A DNA stretch of 28,529 nucleotides from an uncultured Verrucomicrobia subdivision 3 bacterium (GTDB taxonomy: Bacteria > Verrucomicrobiota > Verrucomicrobiia > Limisphaerales > DASXHY01), in assembly GCA_937890005.1 (NCBI GenBank), contig CALBZA010000053.1, forward strand, positions 1 through 28,529, given 5' to 3'. The translations under genes were made by a program, and so were the position numbers. Below are positions 15,587-23,152 of the stretch, piece by piece; the stretch's first letter is position 1; the number at the start of each line of letters is the position of its first letter. The notes beneath the pieces were generated by a model. It made no database searches and was not told the DNA's origin. It worked only from the letters and a program-made list of their open reading frames with translations.

Positions 15587-16950
15587 ATTCGGCTGGATAT
15601 TTCGCAATCGGTTTTGTTCTGGGTGGCGGGCTTTGCTTTGCCATCGGCTGGCTGCTCGGTTCGCGCAAGGTGGTGGTTCCCGCCGACAATCGGCTCGAAA
15701 ACGAACTGCGCCAGCAGGTCAGTCAGCGCGAAGCCGAATTGAATCAGGTGCGGGCGCAACTCACCGAAGCCACCACTGCGCGTGCCGCCGCCGAAGCGAA
15801 GCAACTCGCCGCTGAAAAACTTCTTCTCGAACAACGTTCTTTGCATGAGAAGGCGCTTGCCGAAGCGAGGGAATCCCAGGCCAAAGCCCTTTCGGACCTG
15901 CGCGATGCCTTCAAGGCGCTGAGCGCCGATGCATTGAAACAGACCGCACCCGAGTTTCTCCGATTGGCTGAGCAAACCTTCGGCAAATTCCAGGAAGCCG
16001 CCAAAGGCGATCTCGCCCAACGTCAGGAATCGATCAAGACACTCGTGGAGCCGCTGAAGCAACAGCTCGAGTCGTATCAGAAACGACTGCAGCAAAGTGA
16101 AGCGGCGCAGTCATCGACACTCGGTGAAGTGAAGAAGCAGCTCGAATTGCTCTCGCAGCAAAGCCAGACACTGGCAAATGAAACGCAGCAATTCCGGATG
16201 GTATTGCGGTCGAATCAGGCCCGCGGTCGATGGGGTGAGGAAACATTGCGTCGCGTTGTGGAAGCCGCCGGGATGAGCGCGCACTGCGATTTCAACGAGC
16301 AGACGAAGGAGGGCGATTCCAAGCCGGACCTCATGGTGCGGCTGCCCGGCGACCGGCTCATCATCGTGGATGCGAAAGTTCCCGACCTCGATTTTCTCAA
16401 CGCTCTCGAATCCGCCGATCCGCAGAAACGGGCCGATTCTCTCGCAGCCCATGCGGCCAAGCTGAAGACCACCATCAAGGCGCTGGCGGATCGTGATTAT
16501 CCGCGTCAGTTTCCGAACGCGCTCGATTACGTCGTGCTGTTCGTTCCCGCCGAATCGCTCTTCAGCGCCGCGTTGGAAGGCGATCACGATCTGATCGTCT
16601 GGGCTGCGGAGAAACGCATCCTGCTGGCAACACCGGCTTCATTGATCGCACTGCTGCGTTCAGTTGCAGTGAGCTGGCAACAACACGCGCAGACGGAAAA
16701 TGCAGCAGCCATTGCCGAAGCGGCGCAGGACCTCTTCACGCGTGTGTGCAAGTTCACGGAGCATTTCGAAAAAATTCGCGCCGGACTGGAACGCGCCAAC
16801 AATGCCTACAACGATGCGGTGGGCAGCTACGAACGAATGGTTCGGCCGGCCGGCGATCGCATTCAGAAACTTCGCGGCGGAACGACCGGCAAGGAACTGG
16901 CCGAAGTGATTCCGCTGGAAGCATCGTTACGGCTGCCGCCTTCGGCGTAG
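15583..16950 (+). CDS. rmuC: RmuC family protein (putative nuclease limiting DNA recombination)
   Basis: A protein of 455 residues. Residues about 5-25 form one membrane anchor (GYFAIGFVLGGGLCFAIGWLL). About 35-210 is a long Ala/Gln/Glu-rich coiled coil. From 215 (GRWGEETLRRVVEAAGM) comes the conserved RmuC domain with a PD-(D/E)xK-like core: PDLMV with Asp249 and IIVDAKVP with Asp263 and Lys265. YVVLFVPAESLFSAAL and LLATPASLIALLRSVA follow, as in the family. E. coli RmuC suppresses inversions at short inverted repeats; biochemical activity is less well defined. I chose the ATG at 15583 over an upstream ATG at 15460 because it places the anchor at the N-terminus and overlaps the preceding stop by ATGA. 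Confidence 0.93.
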   Translation: MNSAGYFAIGFVLGGGLCFAIGWLLGSRKVVVPADNRLENELRQQVSQREAELNQVRAQLTEATTARAAAEAKQLAAEKLLLEQRSLHEKALAEARESQAKALSDLRDAFKALSADALKQTAPEFLRLAEQTFGKFQEAAKGDLAQRQESIKTLVEPLKQQLESYQKRLQQSEAAQSSTLGEVKKQLELLSQQSQTLANETQQFRMVLRSNQARGRWGEETLRRVVEAAGMSAHCDFNEQTKEGDSKPDLMVRLPGDRLIIVDAKVPDLDFLNALESADPQKRADSLAAHAAKLKTTIKALADRDYPRQFPNALDYVVLFVPAESLFSAALEGDHDLIVWAAEKRILLATPASLIALLRSVAVSWQQHAQTENAAAIAEAAQDLFTRVCKFTEHFEKIRAGLERANNAYNDAVGSYERMVRPAGDRIQKLRGGTTGKELAEVIPLEASLRLPPSA

Positions 16951-17038
16951 CCTGCGGCGGATTCGGCGGCTGTTGCAGCCTGTTGTTCACCCTTTCGGGG
17001 TACTTGTTCCAACGCCTTCCGCCGGGCATGCTGCGAGG

Positions 17039-19057
17039 ATGCGAATTGTCCTGACTCTTCTTCTCGCGGTCTTCTCGATCGCCGCCAGTGCGCGTGAAAT
17101 CACCAACCTCAATTCCGATTGGCGATTCAAGAGAGGCGACGTCCAGGATGGCGAACAAATCGCTGTGGACACAGCCGACTGGCAGACCCTTTCCCTGCCG
17201 CATTCATGGGGTTGGGAGGAAGCGCAGCGCGGCGCCAATTATTACCGCGGCCCCGGCTGGTATCGACGTGAACTGAATCTCAGTCCGACGCGTGGCAAAC
17301 GTTACTTCGTCCGCTTCGGCGCGGCCGGTTCAATGGCGGATGTTTACGTGAACGGACGTCATCTCGGCCAGCATCGCGGCGCGTTCGGCGCGTTCTGCTA
17401 CGAAATCACCCGCGTGTTGACCAACGGCGGAAACAACGTTCTCGCCGTTCGCGTGAGCAATGCGGTCAATCCCGACATCGCTCCGCTCAGCGGCGATTTC
17501 TGCGTCTTCGGCGGACTATATCGTTCGGTGGAGCTGATTGAAACCGCCGATGTGAATTTCACTCCGACCGACCACGCCTCACCCGGAGTGGCCTGGCTGC
17601 AAACCAGGGTCAGCGAAACCGAGGCCGTGCTCGACATTATCGCGCAGGTTTCAAACGGCACACGGAACAACCGCTCCGTCACGTTCGTTGCCAAGGTCGT
17701 GGATCACGACGGCAAGCAGGTCGCTTCCGCCGAACAGAACGTGAGACTTGTTCCGAGTGTTACTGTTCCGCTTTCTCTTCGTGTCACCGTTCCCCGGCCG
17801 CATCTTTGGAACGGAGTGAAGGATCCATATCTCTATCGCGCCATCGTCGAGCTGCGTTCGGGTGACAACGTCGTCGATTCCGTCGAACAGCCGCTGGGGC
17901 TTCGTTACTACTCGATTTCTGACAAAGGCTTTTTCCTGAACGGCAAGCCGTATCACCTCCATGGCGTTAATCGGCATCAGGACCGACTCAATCAGGGCTG
18001 GGCGATTTCAGAGGCGGACCAGGAGGAGGACTTGAAACTGATTCTTGAGATGGGTGCCAACGTTGTTCGCTGCGCGCATTATCAGCACAGCGACTATTTT
18101 TACAGTCTGTGCGACAGGGCCGGCCTGCTTGCGTGGGCGGAAATTCCACAGGTCGATCGCATCGGCTCGGATCCGCGTTTTGCCGAGACGTCCCGAAAAC
18201 AGCTCGCCGACCTGATCCGCCAGAACATCAATCATCCATCGATCTTCGCATGGAGTCTTTACAACGAGCTGCGTCCGAACAATCCCGATCCTCATCGGTT
18301 GCTTCAGGACCTGCACAACTTCGCGAAAGCTGAAGATCCGACCCGTCCCACCATCGCGGCGACCTGCACGGAGCATCTCCCGCAGATGAACACGATTACC
18401 GACTGGCTCGGCTGGAATATTTATCCCGGCTGGTATCAGGACTGGCCGCTGCTGGAAGAATTCGGAAAGGTGGTTGATGATCGCCGTTATACCGGTCGTG
18501 ATGGCCTGATCTGCATGAGCGAATACGGCGCCGGCGCGAACGTGGAACAGCACGAGGACAATCCAAAACCGCCGATCGCCAACGGCCAGTGGCATCCGGA
18601 GGAATACCAGAATGTGTTTCACGAACATGCCTGGGCGGAACTCAAGGCGCGGCCGTATGTCTGGGGAACGTTCGTCTGGGCGATGTTCGATTTTACCAGC
18701 TACTGGCGCAAGGAAGGCGGCGTGCTCGGCCGAAACGACAAAGGCCTCGTGACCGGCGATCGCAAAATCAAAAAAGATGCCTACTACTTCTACAAAGCGA
18801 ACTGGAACGAGGAACCGATGGTTTACATCACGAGCCGCAGGTTCACGGAGCGAACGAATGCGGTGACGGATGTGAAGATTTATTCCAACGCGAAATCGGT
18901 CGAGCTGTTTCTCAATGGCACGTCGCTTGGTGCAAAATCGGACGCCACCAACTGCGTGTTTGTCTGGAAAGGCGTTCAGCTTCAGCCCGGCGAAAACAAA
19001 GTCATCGCTCGATCTCCGGCTGGCTTGTCGGATGAAGTCAGCTGGAAGCTGAAATGA
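17039..19057 (+). CDS. Secreted glycoside hydrolase family 2 protein (beta-galactosidase/glucuronidase-like)
   Basis: A protein of 672 residues with a signal peptide (MRIVLTLLLAVFSIAASA), so it is exported to the periplasm or beyond. Residues about 20-185 are the jelly-roll sugar-binding domain (NSDWRFKRGD; PHSWGWE; YYRGPGWYRR; DVYVNGRHLGQHRG). About 190-290 is the Ig-like GH2 domain. About 295-600 is the TIM barrel with NGKPYHLHGVNRHQD. The acid/base Glu410 is in SLYNEL and the nucleophile Glu495 in CMSEYG. A final Ig-like domain (VKIYSNAKSVELFLNGTSLG) closes the protein. Substrate cannot be read; terminal beta-galactose or glucuronate of plant or algal polymers is plausible. The ATG at 17039 was chosen so that the signal peptide is N-terminal; GAGG directly before it is too close for an ideal ribosome site. 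It lies 88 bases after rmuC. Confidence 0.92.
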   Translation: MRIVLTLLLAVFSIAASAREITNLNSDWRFKRGDVQDGEQIAVDTADWQTLSLPHSWGWEEAQRGANYYRGPGWYRRELNLSPTRGKRYFVRFGAAGSMADVYVNGRHLGQHRGAFGAFCYEITRVLTNGGNNVLAVRVSNAVNPDIAPLSGDFCVFGGLYRSVELIETADVNFTPTDHASPGVAWLQTRVSETEAVLDIIAQVSNGTRNNRSVTFVAKVVDHDGKQVASAEQNVRLVPSVTVPLSLRVTVPRPHLWNGVKDPYLYRAIVELRSGDNVVDSVEQPLGLRYYSISDKGFFLNGKPYHLHGVNRHQDRLNQGWAISEADQEEDLKLILEMGANVVRCAHYQHSDYFYSLCDRAGLLAWAEIPQVDRIGSDPRFAETSRKQLADLIRQNINHPSIFAWSLYNELRPNNPDPHRLLQDLHNFAKAEDPTRPTIAATCTEHLPQMNTITDWLGWNIYPGWYQDWPLLEEFGKVVDDRRYTGRDGLICMSEYGAGANVEQHEDNPKPPIANGQWHPEEYQNVFHEHAWAELKARPYVWGTFVWAMFDFTSYWRKEGGVLGRNDKGLVTGDRKIKKDAYYFYKANWNEEPMVYITSRRFTERTNAVTDVKIYSNAKSVELFLNGTSLGAKSDATNCVFVWKGVQLQPGENKVIARSPAGLSDEVSWKLK

Positions 19058-19114
19058 TCAAGTGCTGCTGGCGTGCAGAAGATGACGCTGGCAGCGCGAC
19101 CAGACTCACAAGAG

Positions 19115-19526
19115 TCACAAGCAGACTGAAAGTGAGAAGCGCGGCAAGCGTGACGATCGTTGGTCCAACGACCGTTTCAGTCCGTCCCCAACTCCGGGCT
19201 CTGCAACGTGCAGCATGGGCCCAACAAACAAGGTGACACTATTGCCACGGACGTGTGCAGCTCCGACGCCCCATCGTCGAACGTTCATTCGGCGTTCCAG
19301 CACGATGAACAGCGGTTGCGCCAGAAAGAACGCTCCGCAAGACAGCGAAAGTCTCCAGCGATTCAGTGCGAATTGGACCAGCAGCGCATGAGCGATTACC
19401 GCTGGTTGCAAACGTCGCCCACAGTGCCATCCCAGGTTTTGAGCGCGCGAGCGGTTTGAAGAGGTTCCGCCGGAAAGTTCTGACGCGCTGGTTTCGGCTG
19501 AATACTCTGCAGCCGCCAGTTCCCGA
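19115..19526 (-). pseudogene. Decayed C-terminal fragment of a membrane acyltransferase (wax-synthase/MBOAT-like)
   Basis: This is the only content seen in the 469 bases between the GH2 gene and scpB. On the minus strand, one frame reads TFRRNLFKPLARSKPG then MALWATFATSG (about 19400-19475). The match then shifts one base into another frame: VIAHALLVQFAL, FFLAQPLFIVLERRMNVRRW, VTLFVGPMLH, ending at a stop at 19115. Order and spacing resemble the end of membrane-bound wax-synthase-like acyltransferases (FRPLxRR, FLVSGLxH, YFLLQGLxxLxER) as I remember them. The 5' part of such a gene is missing: the fragment begins right after the scpB stop. One frameshift near 19396-19405 and the truncation indicate a dead gene. 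The family match is my recognition only. Confidence 0.4.
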
Positions 19527-20246
19527 CTACTTGGGTTCTTCCGGAGCAGGATTGTCTGTCGGTGTTGGAGTCGTTTCCGGAGCAATAGCGAGTTGCTCTT
19601 CTGTGGCTTGCTGAAGTTGATCCGGCGGAACGGTTGCGAGTCCGGGATCGGCGGTGAGCGGTTCAGCGGGCTTTTCAACCACGATCCGGCGCAGTTCCTC
19701 CGCTGCGGGCAAATCCTCCAGTGCACGCAAGCCGAAGTATTCCAGAAACAAAGGTGTCGTGCTGTAAAGCGCGGGGCGTCCGACCACCTCAGCGCGTCCG
19801 CTTTGTTCAATCAGACCCCGTTCAAGAAGGGTCTGCATCGTGCCGTCCACGCTTACGCCGCGAATCTGTTCGACTTCCGCGCGCGTGATCGGCTGGCGAT
19901 AGGCGATGATGGCCATTGTCTCCAGTGCGGCCTGGGACAGGCGGGGCGGACGCGCCTTGACGCCGACGAGGGCCTTTAGCCATGGAGCGTAATCGGGTTG
20001 TGTGACGAACTGCCATGAACCGGCGATGCAGGCGAGCCGGTAACTCCTTGCTGCGGCTTCGTGTTCCTGAACCAGTTGTTCCAGCGCGGCAACGATCTCA
20101 GGCTCCTTCGTTTTCTTGAAGCCGGCGACGATCTCATTTCCCTCTGCATGTTCAACCGCACCGGAAAGCGCGTCGCGAATTTCTTTGATGCTGAGCGGTT
20201 TTTGCGCCGAGAACAGCAGCGATTCCAGAATGAATTTCAGCTCCAT
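19527..20246 (-). CDS. scpB: Segregation and condensation protein B (ScpB)
   Basis: Cytoplasmic partner of the SMC-ScpA complex that organises and segregates the chromosome. It has 239 residues and two winged-helix domains: the first at about 1-85 (MELKFILESLLFSAQKPLSIKEI), the second at about 100-175 with LSQAALETMAIIAYRQPITRAEVEQIRGV and GLIEQSGRAEVVGRPALYSTTPLFLEYFGL, the most conserved ScpB stretch. An acidic Pro/Thr-rich tail of about 45 residues follows (PETTPTPTDNPAPEEPK) and is probably disordered. It starts 18 bases after scpA in the same direction and is surely co-transcribed with it. No clear Shine-Dalgarno is present. Confidence 0.95.
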   Translation of the reverse strand: MELKFILESLLFSAQKPLSIKEIRDALSGAVEHAEGNEIVAGFKKTKEPEIVAALEQLVQEHEAAARSYRLACIAGSWQFVTQPDYAPWLKALVGVKARPPRLSQAALETMAIIAYRQPITRAEVEQIRGVSVDGTMQTLLERGLIEQSGRAEVVGRPALYSTTPLFLEYFGLRALEDLPAAEELRRIVVEKPAEPLTADPGLATVPPDQLQQATEEQLAIAPETTPTPTDNPAPEEPK

Positions 20247-20264
20247 GTGAAAACGATGTTGGGA

Positions 20265-21107
20265 TTATTGGTCGGCTTCGGTCGAGGCCGTGTTCGGCAT
20301 TGACTCAGGGGCAGCACCCGAAGTCGTCTGAGGCATTTCCGTGTTGTTCGAGTTCGGTTCGGCCACGTTGTCCTGCGGCGGCGCTTCGCGTTTTATGATT
20401 TCGATCTCCCCGAACGACTCTGATTGGGCGCAGATCAACTGCTTGAGCCGGATCAACTCGAGCAGCGCGAGAAACGTGCAGATTACTTCCGATCGGCTGG
20501 AGGCTTCGGCGAACAGTTCTGAAAAGCGAACGCGCGGTTTCTGCTCGATCGTCTTCATCACGTGCTCGATCTTTTCGCTGACGCTCCACTTGTCCTCGAA
20601 AATGTCACGGGCGTCCTCCTTTTTCGCGATGCGCTGCAGCACCGAATTCACCGCGTTGAGGAGATCGAAAATCGAGACTTCGGGCTTCTTCGGCGTGGCT
20701 TCCGCTTCGAACTGAATCTTCACCGGTTGCCGCGGATAGATGTTTTCCTGCTGGCTTTCGAGTGCCTGCAACTGCGCGGCGGCGTCCTTGAACTTCTTGT
20801 ATTCAACCAGCTGCCGGATCAGTTCCCAGCGCGGATCCTCGCCTTCCTCTTCACCTTCGGTCTGGACCTGTTGTTCAACGGGAAGCAGTTCCTTGCTCTT
20901 GATGTACATCAGCGTCGCCGCCATCACGAGAAACTCGCCGGCGACCTCCAGGTCCAGCATCCGCATCGTGTCGATGTACTCGATGAACTGGGTGGCGAGT
21001 TTGGTGAGGTTGACTTCGTAAATGTCCACTTCCTCTTTCTTGATCAGATAGAGGAGCAGGTCGAGCGGCCCTTCAAAGACCTCAAATTTGACTTTGTATT
21101 CGGACAT
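20265..21107 (-). CDS. scpA: Segregation and condensation protein A (ScpA, kleisin)
   Basis: Kleisin subunit of 280 residues that closes the SMC ring and binds an ScpB dimer. The N-terminus KFEVFEGPLDLLLYLIKKEE and IYEVNLTKLATQFIEYID (binding the SMC neck) is followed by LDLEVAGEFLVMAATLMYIKSKELLP. The C-terminal winged helix is at about 190-245 (FSELFAEASSRSEVICTFLALLELIRL). A tail rich in Pro, Thr, Glu and Asn, about 38 residues, ends the protein; scpB has a similar acidic tail. The start ATG at 21105-21107 (MSEYKVKFEVF) matches the family N-terminus. The frame stays open to 21224, but that extension is unlike the family. First gene of the scpAB pair. Confidence 0.95.
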   Translation of the reverse strand: MSEYKVKFEVFEGPLDLLLYLIKKEEVDIYEVNLTKLATQFIEYIDTMRMLDLEVAGEFLVMAATLMYIKSKELLPVEQQVQTEGEEEGEDPRWELIRQLVEYKKFKDAAAQLQALESQQENIYPRQPVKIQFEAEATPKKPEVSIFDLLNAVNSVLQRIAKKEDARDIFEDKWSVSEKIEHVMKTIEQKPRVRFSELFAEASSRSEVICTFLALLELIRLKQLICAQSESFGEIEIIKREAPPQDNVAEPNSNNTEMPQTTSGAAPESMPNTASTEADQ

Positions 21108-21516
21108 CACAGCCCGGTCCTGGGACGCGGGGCAAAATATGCTAAGCGGCGGTTGTTGTGTTTGCAATGGCGGAGAGCGAACGCATTGAGCCGGCAAGTG
21201 ACAGGGTGCATGTGGTGGCATCACTCGTCAGTTCGCATGCGACTGCTGGATGCTGTCTTTCTTTGAGACACTTTGCTGAGAGATGAGACGAAAACGTCTC
21301 CGCCCTGAACGGAAGAACAATATCGACGAGTTTTCCACGGATGAGGCGAGCTGGGAGTTGTGCGGTCTCTAACGCGAAAGCGATTGCCCGGGCGAAGACC
21401 GCGCAATCCGGTCCGGTGCACTGCCAGATTGAAGTCGGAAAAGATGCCAGTATTTCTACGGTTTACAACGTGAACCCCCATTCGGCGGCATAGCATCTGC
21501 GATTACGCGCCGACGT
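21108..21516. other. Intergenic region between divergent scpA and the 21517 gene
   Basis: 409 bases with no convincing gene. One perfect hairpin, GAGACG-AAAA-CGTCTC (21285-21300), has no T run on either side and is not a typical terminator. Promoters for both flanking genes must lie here, but I cannot point to a good pair of boxes. The short open frames here have no family look. Confidence 0.4.
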
Positions 21517-22188
21517 ATGGCTGAATCAGAATTGCCCTCCACCGGAATGCTGGAAGTGAAGCTCGACGGCGTTTCAGTGGAACTCCCTCCCGATCGCAAA
21601 TCGTTCGTTGCGATCCGTTCCTATCTCGAATTTCTCGCGCTGCAACAGCAGCGAATCCTCTGCGCACTCAATGTGGATGGTGAATCGGTGAACCTCACGC
21701 ATCCGCGCGTGCCGTGGAAAAGCTTTTCCCAGATCGAAGCGGAAACGATGAGCCTCTCGGAAGTGCCGGCTCAACTCATCCGCGCGGCGCATCAACAGGC
21801 CATCGCCCTCCGTAAACGTGTTCAAAGCGCCGTTGAACTGGTGTTGATCAATGACGTGACTCGCGCGCAGGAACTGTGGTGGGGACTTTCCACTTCGCTG
21901 AAGGAGCCGCTCCTGACGCTGAGTCTTTTGCCGGACGATATCTGCGGTCCGGACAACGGTCGCGCTTCACTCACACAACTTCGCAAGTGGCAGCTGGAGC
22001 AGCTGGGCGGACTCATTCACGACATCGATGACGCCAGCAATAGTGAAGATACAGCGGCGTTGTCGGATGCCCTCGAGAAGCGTGCGTTGCCGTGGCTGGA
22101 TCAACTTCTTGAATCCCTGAATCTCTGGAACGAAACAATTGCCAAACACACTGATCCTGGTCCGACAGTGCGTTCGGCGTCACGGTAA
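21517..22188 (+). CDS. Unrecognised cytoplasmic protein, 223 residues
   Basis: I do not recognise this family. There is no signal peptide or membrane segment. Residues about 10-27 (GMLEVKLDGVSVELPP) look like a small beta hairpin. About 30-50 (AIRSYLEFLALQQQRILCAL) is a helix leading to NVDGESVNL. From about 68 (FSQIEAETMSLSEVPAQLIRAA) to the end the protein is mostly amphipathic helices, including a Trp-Trp pair (ELWWGLSTSL) and a final WLDQLLESLNLWNET. The layout, beta then VDG then a long helical part, suggests a small adaptor or chaperone-like protein, which is only a guess. Coding is supported by its length, the ATG at 21517, sensible composition and the strong terminator directly after the stop. 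It stands alone between divergent scpA and convergent rhomboid. Confidence 0.8.
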   Translation: MAESELPSTGMLEVKLDGVSVELPPDRKSFVAIRSYLEFLALQQQRILCALNVDGESVNLTHPRVPWKSFSQIEAETMSLSEVPAQLIRAAHQQAIALRKRVQSAVELVLINDVTRAQELWWGLSTSLKEPLLTLSLLPDDICGPDNGRASLTQLRKWQLEQLGGLIHDIDDASNSEDTAALSDALEKRALPWLDQLLESLNLWNETIAKHTDPGPTVRSASR

Positions 22189-22199
22189 GTGATACAGTG

Positions 22200-22230
22200 A
22201 ACCCGGCGAGAGGATCGTCGGGTTTTTTTT
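22200..22230 (+). terminator. Rho-independent terminator after the 223-residue gene
   Basis: Stem AACCCGGCGA (22200-22209) with TCGTCGGGTT (22215-22224), one G-T wobble, a five-base loop GAGGA, then eight T (22223-22230). It begins 11 bases after the stop. Confidence 0.92.
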
Positions 22231-22258
22231 GCCCCGATTCGGTGCGTGTTGCGGATAT

Positions 22259-23152
22259 TCAATGCTCCGGATTGCGCGTCGCAAGCAGGCTTGCGATCCA
22301 GGCCACGACCAATCCCGCCACCAGCCCGCCGATGTGAGCCCAATTGGCTATCCGGCCGACTATCTGCGTGAAACAGATCAGTTGCCACACGAGGAGGATG
22401 AGAATGCTTTGTGTGTCGAGGAAAAGTCCCGAAGCACGATCGAGCTTGCCGCGAAGCCACACGTAACCCGCCAGTCCATACACCACCCCGGACATGCCGC
22501 CAAAGTAGGAACGACCGGAAATGATGAGCTGGGCGAGATTTGAGAAGACGGCAAGAAAGGCGACAAGCGCGATGAAATGGAAGGAGCCTCGCCGCGCTTC
22601 GATCATCGAACCGAGCTGATAGAGCCACATCATGTTGAACACGATGTGCAGCAGTCCGAAATGGAGGAAGATGGGTGTGAACAGCCGCCAGAGTGGACCG
22701 GCAAAAACATCGCCGAGACTCAGACGCAATGAAGGGTCGGCAATGAGAAAGGGCTGCAACGCTTCGAAGTCCCTACCCATTTTGGTGTAAACGAACAGGA
22801 TGATCGACGCGATGATCATTCCATAGGTGACGATGCCCACGCCATATCCGCCAAACTGCGGGAAAAGTCGTTGCCTGGAGTGAAGCCGCCGTCGGTAGGC
22901 TTCCTGTTCCTCCTTTTCCCGGGCACGAGCTTTTTCAGCCGCGGCGCCCGCGGAGGTATATTCAGCGCCGGTGGGATTGGCTGCGAAGCGCTTCAGCAGT
23001 TCCTCAGCTTGTGCGACCTGATCTTCGTCGTGAACCCACAATGCGTACGTGCCGTCATTCTCACGATCGACTTCGTGGCGAATGCCCTGGGCGACGAGAT
23101 AGTCGCTGAAGACTCGGGCGTGTCCGGCGGGCAGATGACCTATCTGTCTCAT
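22259..23152 (-). CDS. Rhomboid family intramembrane serine protease
   Basis: A protein of 297 residues in the inner membrane that would cleave transmembrane segments of other proteins. Residues about 1-60 form a small cytoplasmic domain like the N-terminal domain of GlpG (VFSDYLVAQGIRHEV; ALWVHDEDQVAQAEELL). A charged linker (AEKARAREKEEQEAYRRR) follows, then about six membrane helices from about 105. Catalytic features are present: HFGLLHIVFNMMWLYQLG (164-181, with His169 and Asn173 of the oxyanion region), GMSGVVYGL with Ser221, and NWAHIGGLVAGL with His273. The start codon overlaps the uvrB stop (ATGA at 23149-23152), so translation is probably coupled to uvrB, an odd pairing. Substrates are unknown. 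Confidence 0.9.
   Translation of the reverse strand: MRQIGHLPAGHARVFSDYLVAQGIRHEVDRENDGTYALWVHDEDQVAQAEELLKRFAANPTGAEYTSAGAAAEKARAREKEEQEAYRRRLHSRQRLFPQFGGYGVGIVTYGMIIASIILFVYTKMGRDFEALQPFLIADPSLRLSLGDVFAGPLWRLFTPIFLHFGLLHIVFNMMWLYQLGSMIEARRGSFHFIALVAFLAVFSNLAQLIISGRSYFGGMSGVVYGLAGYVWLRGKLDRASGLFLDTQSILILLVWQLICFTQIVGRIANWAHIGGLVAGLVVAWIASLLATRNPEH

Noticed and set aside
21285..21300. GAGACG-AAAA-CGTCTC hairpin as a terminator
   Set aside because: No T tract on either strand and it is not near a gene end; it may be chance.
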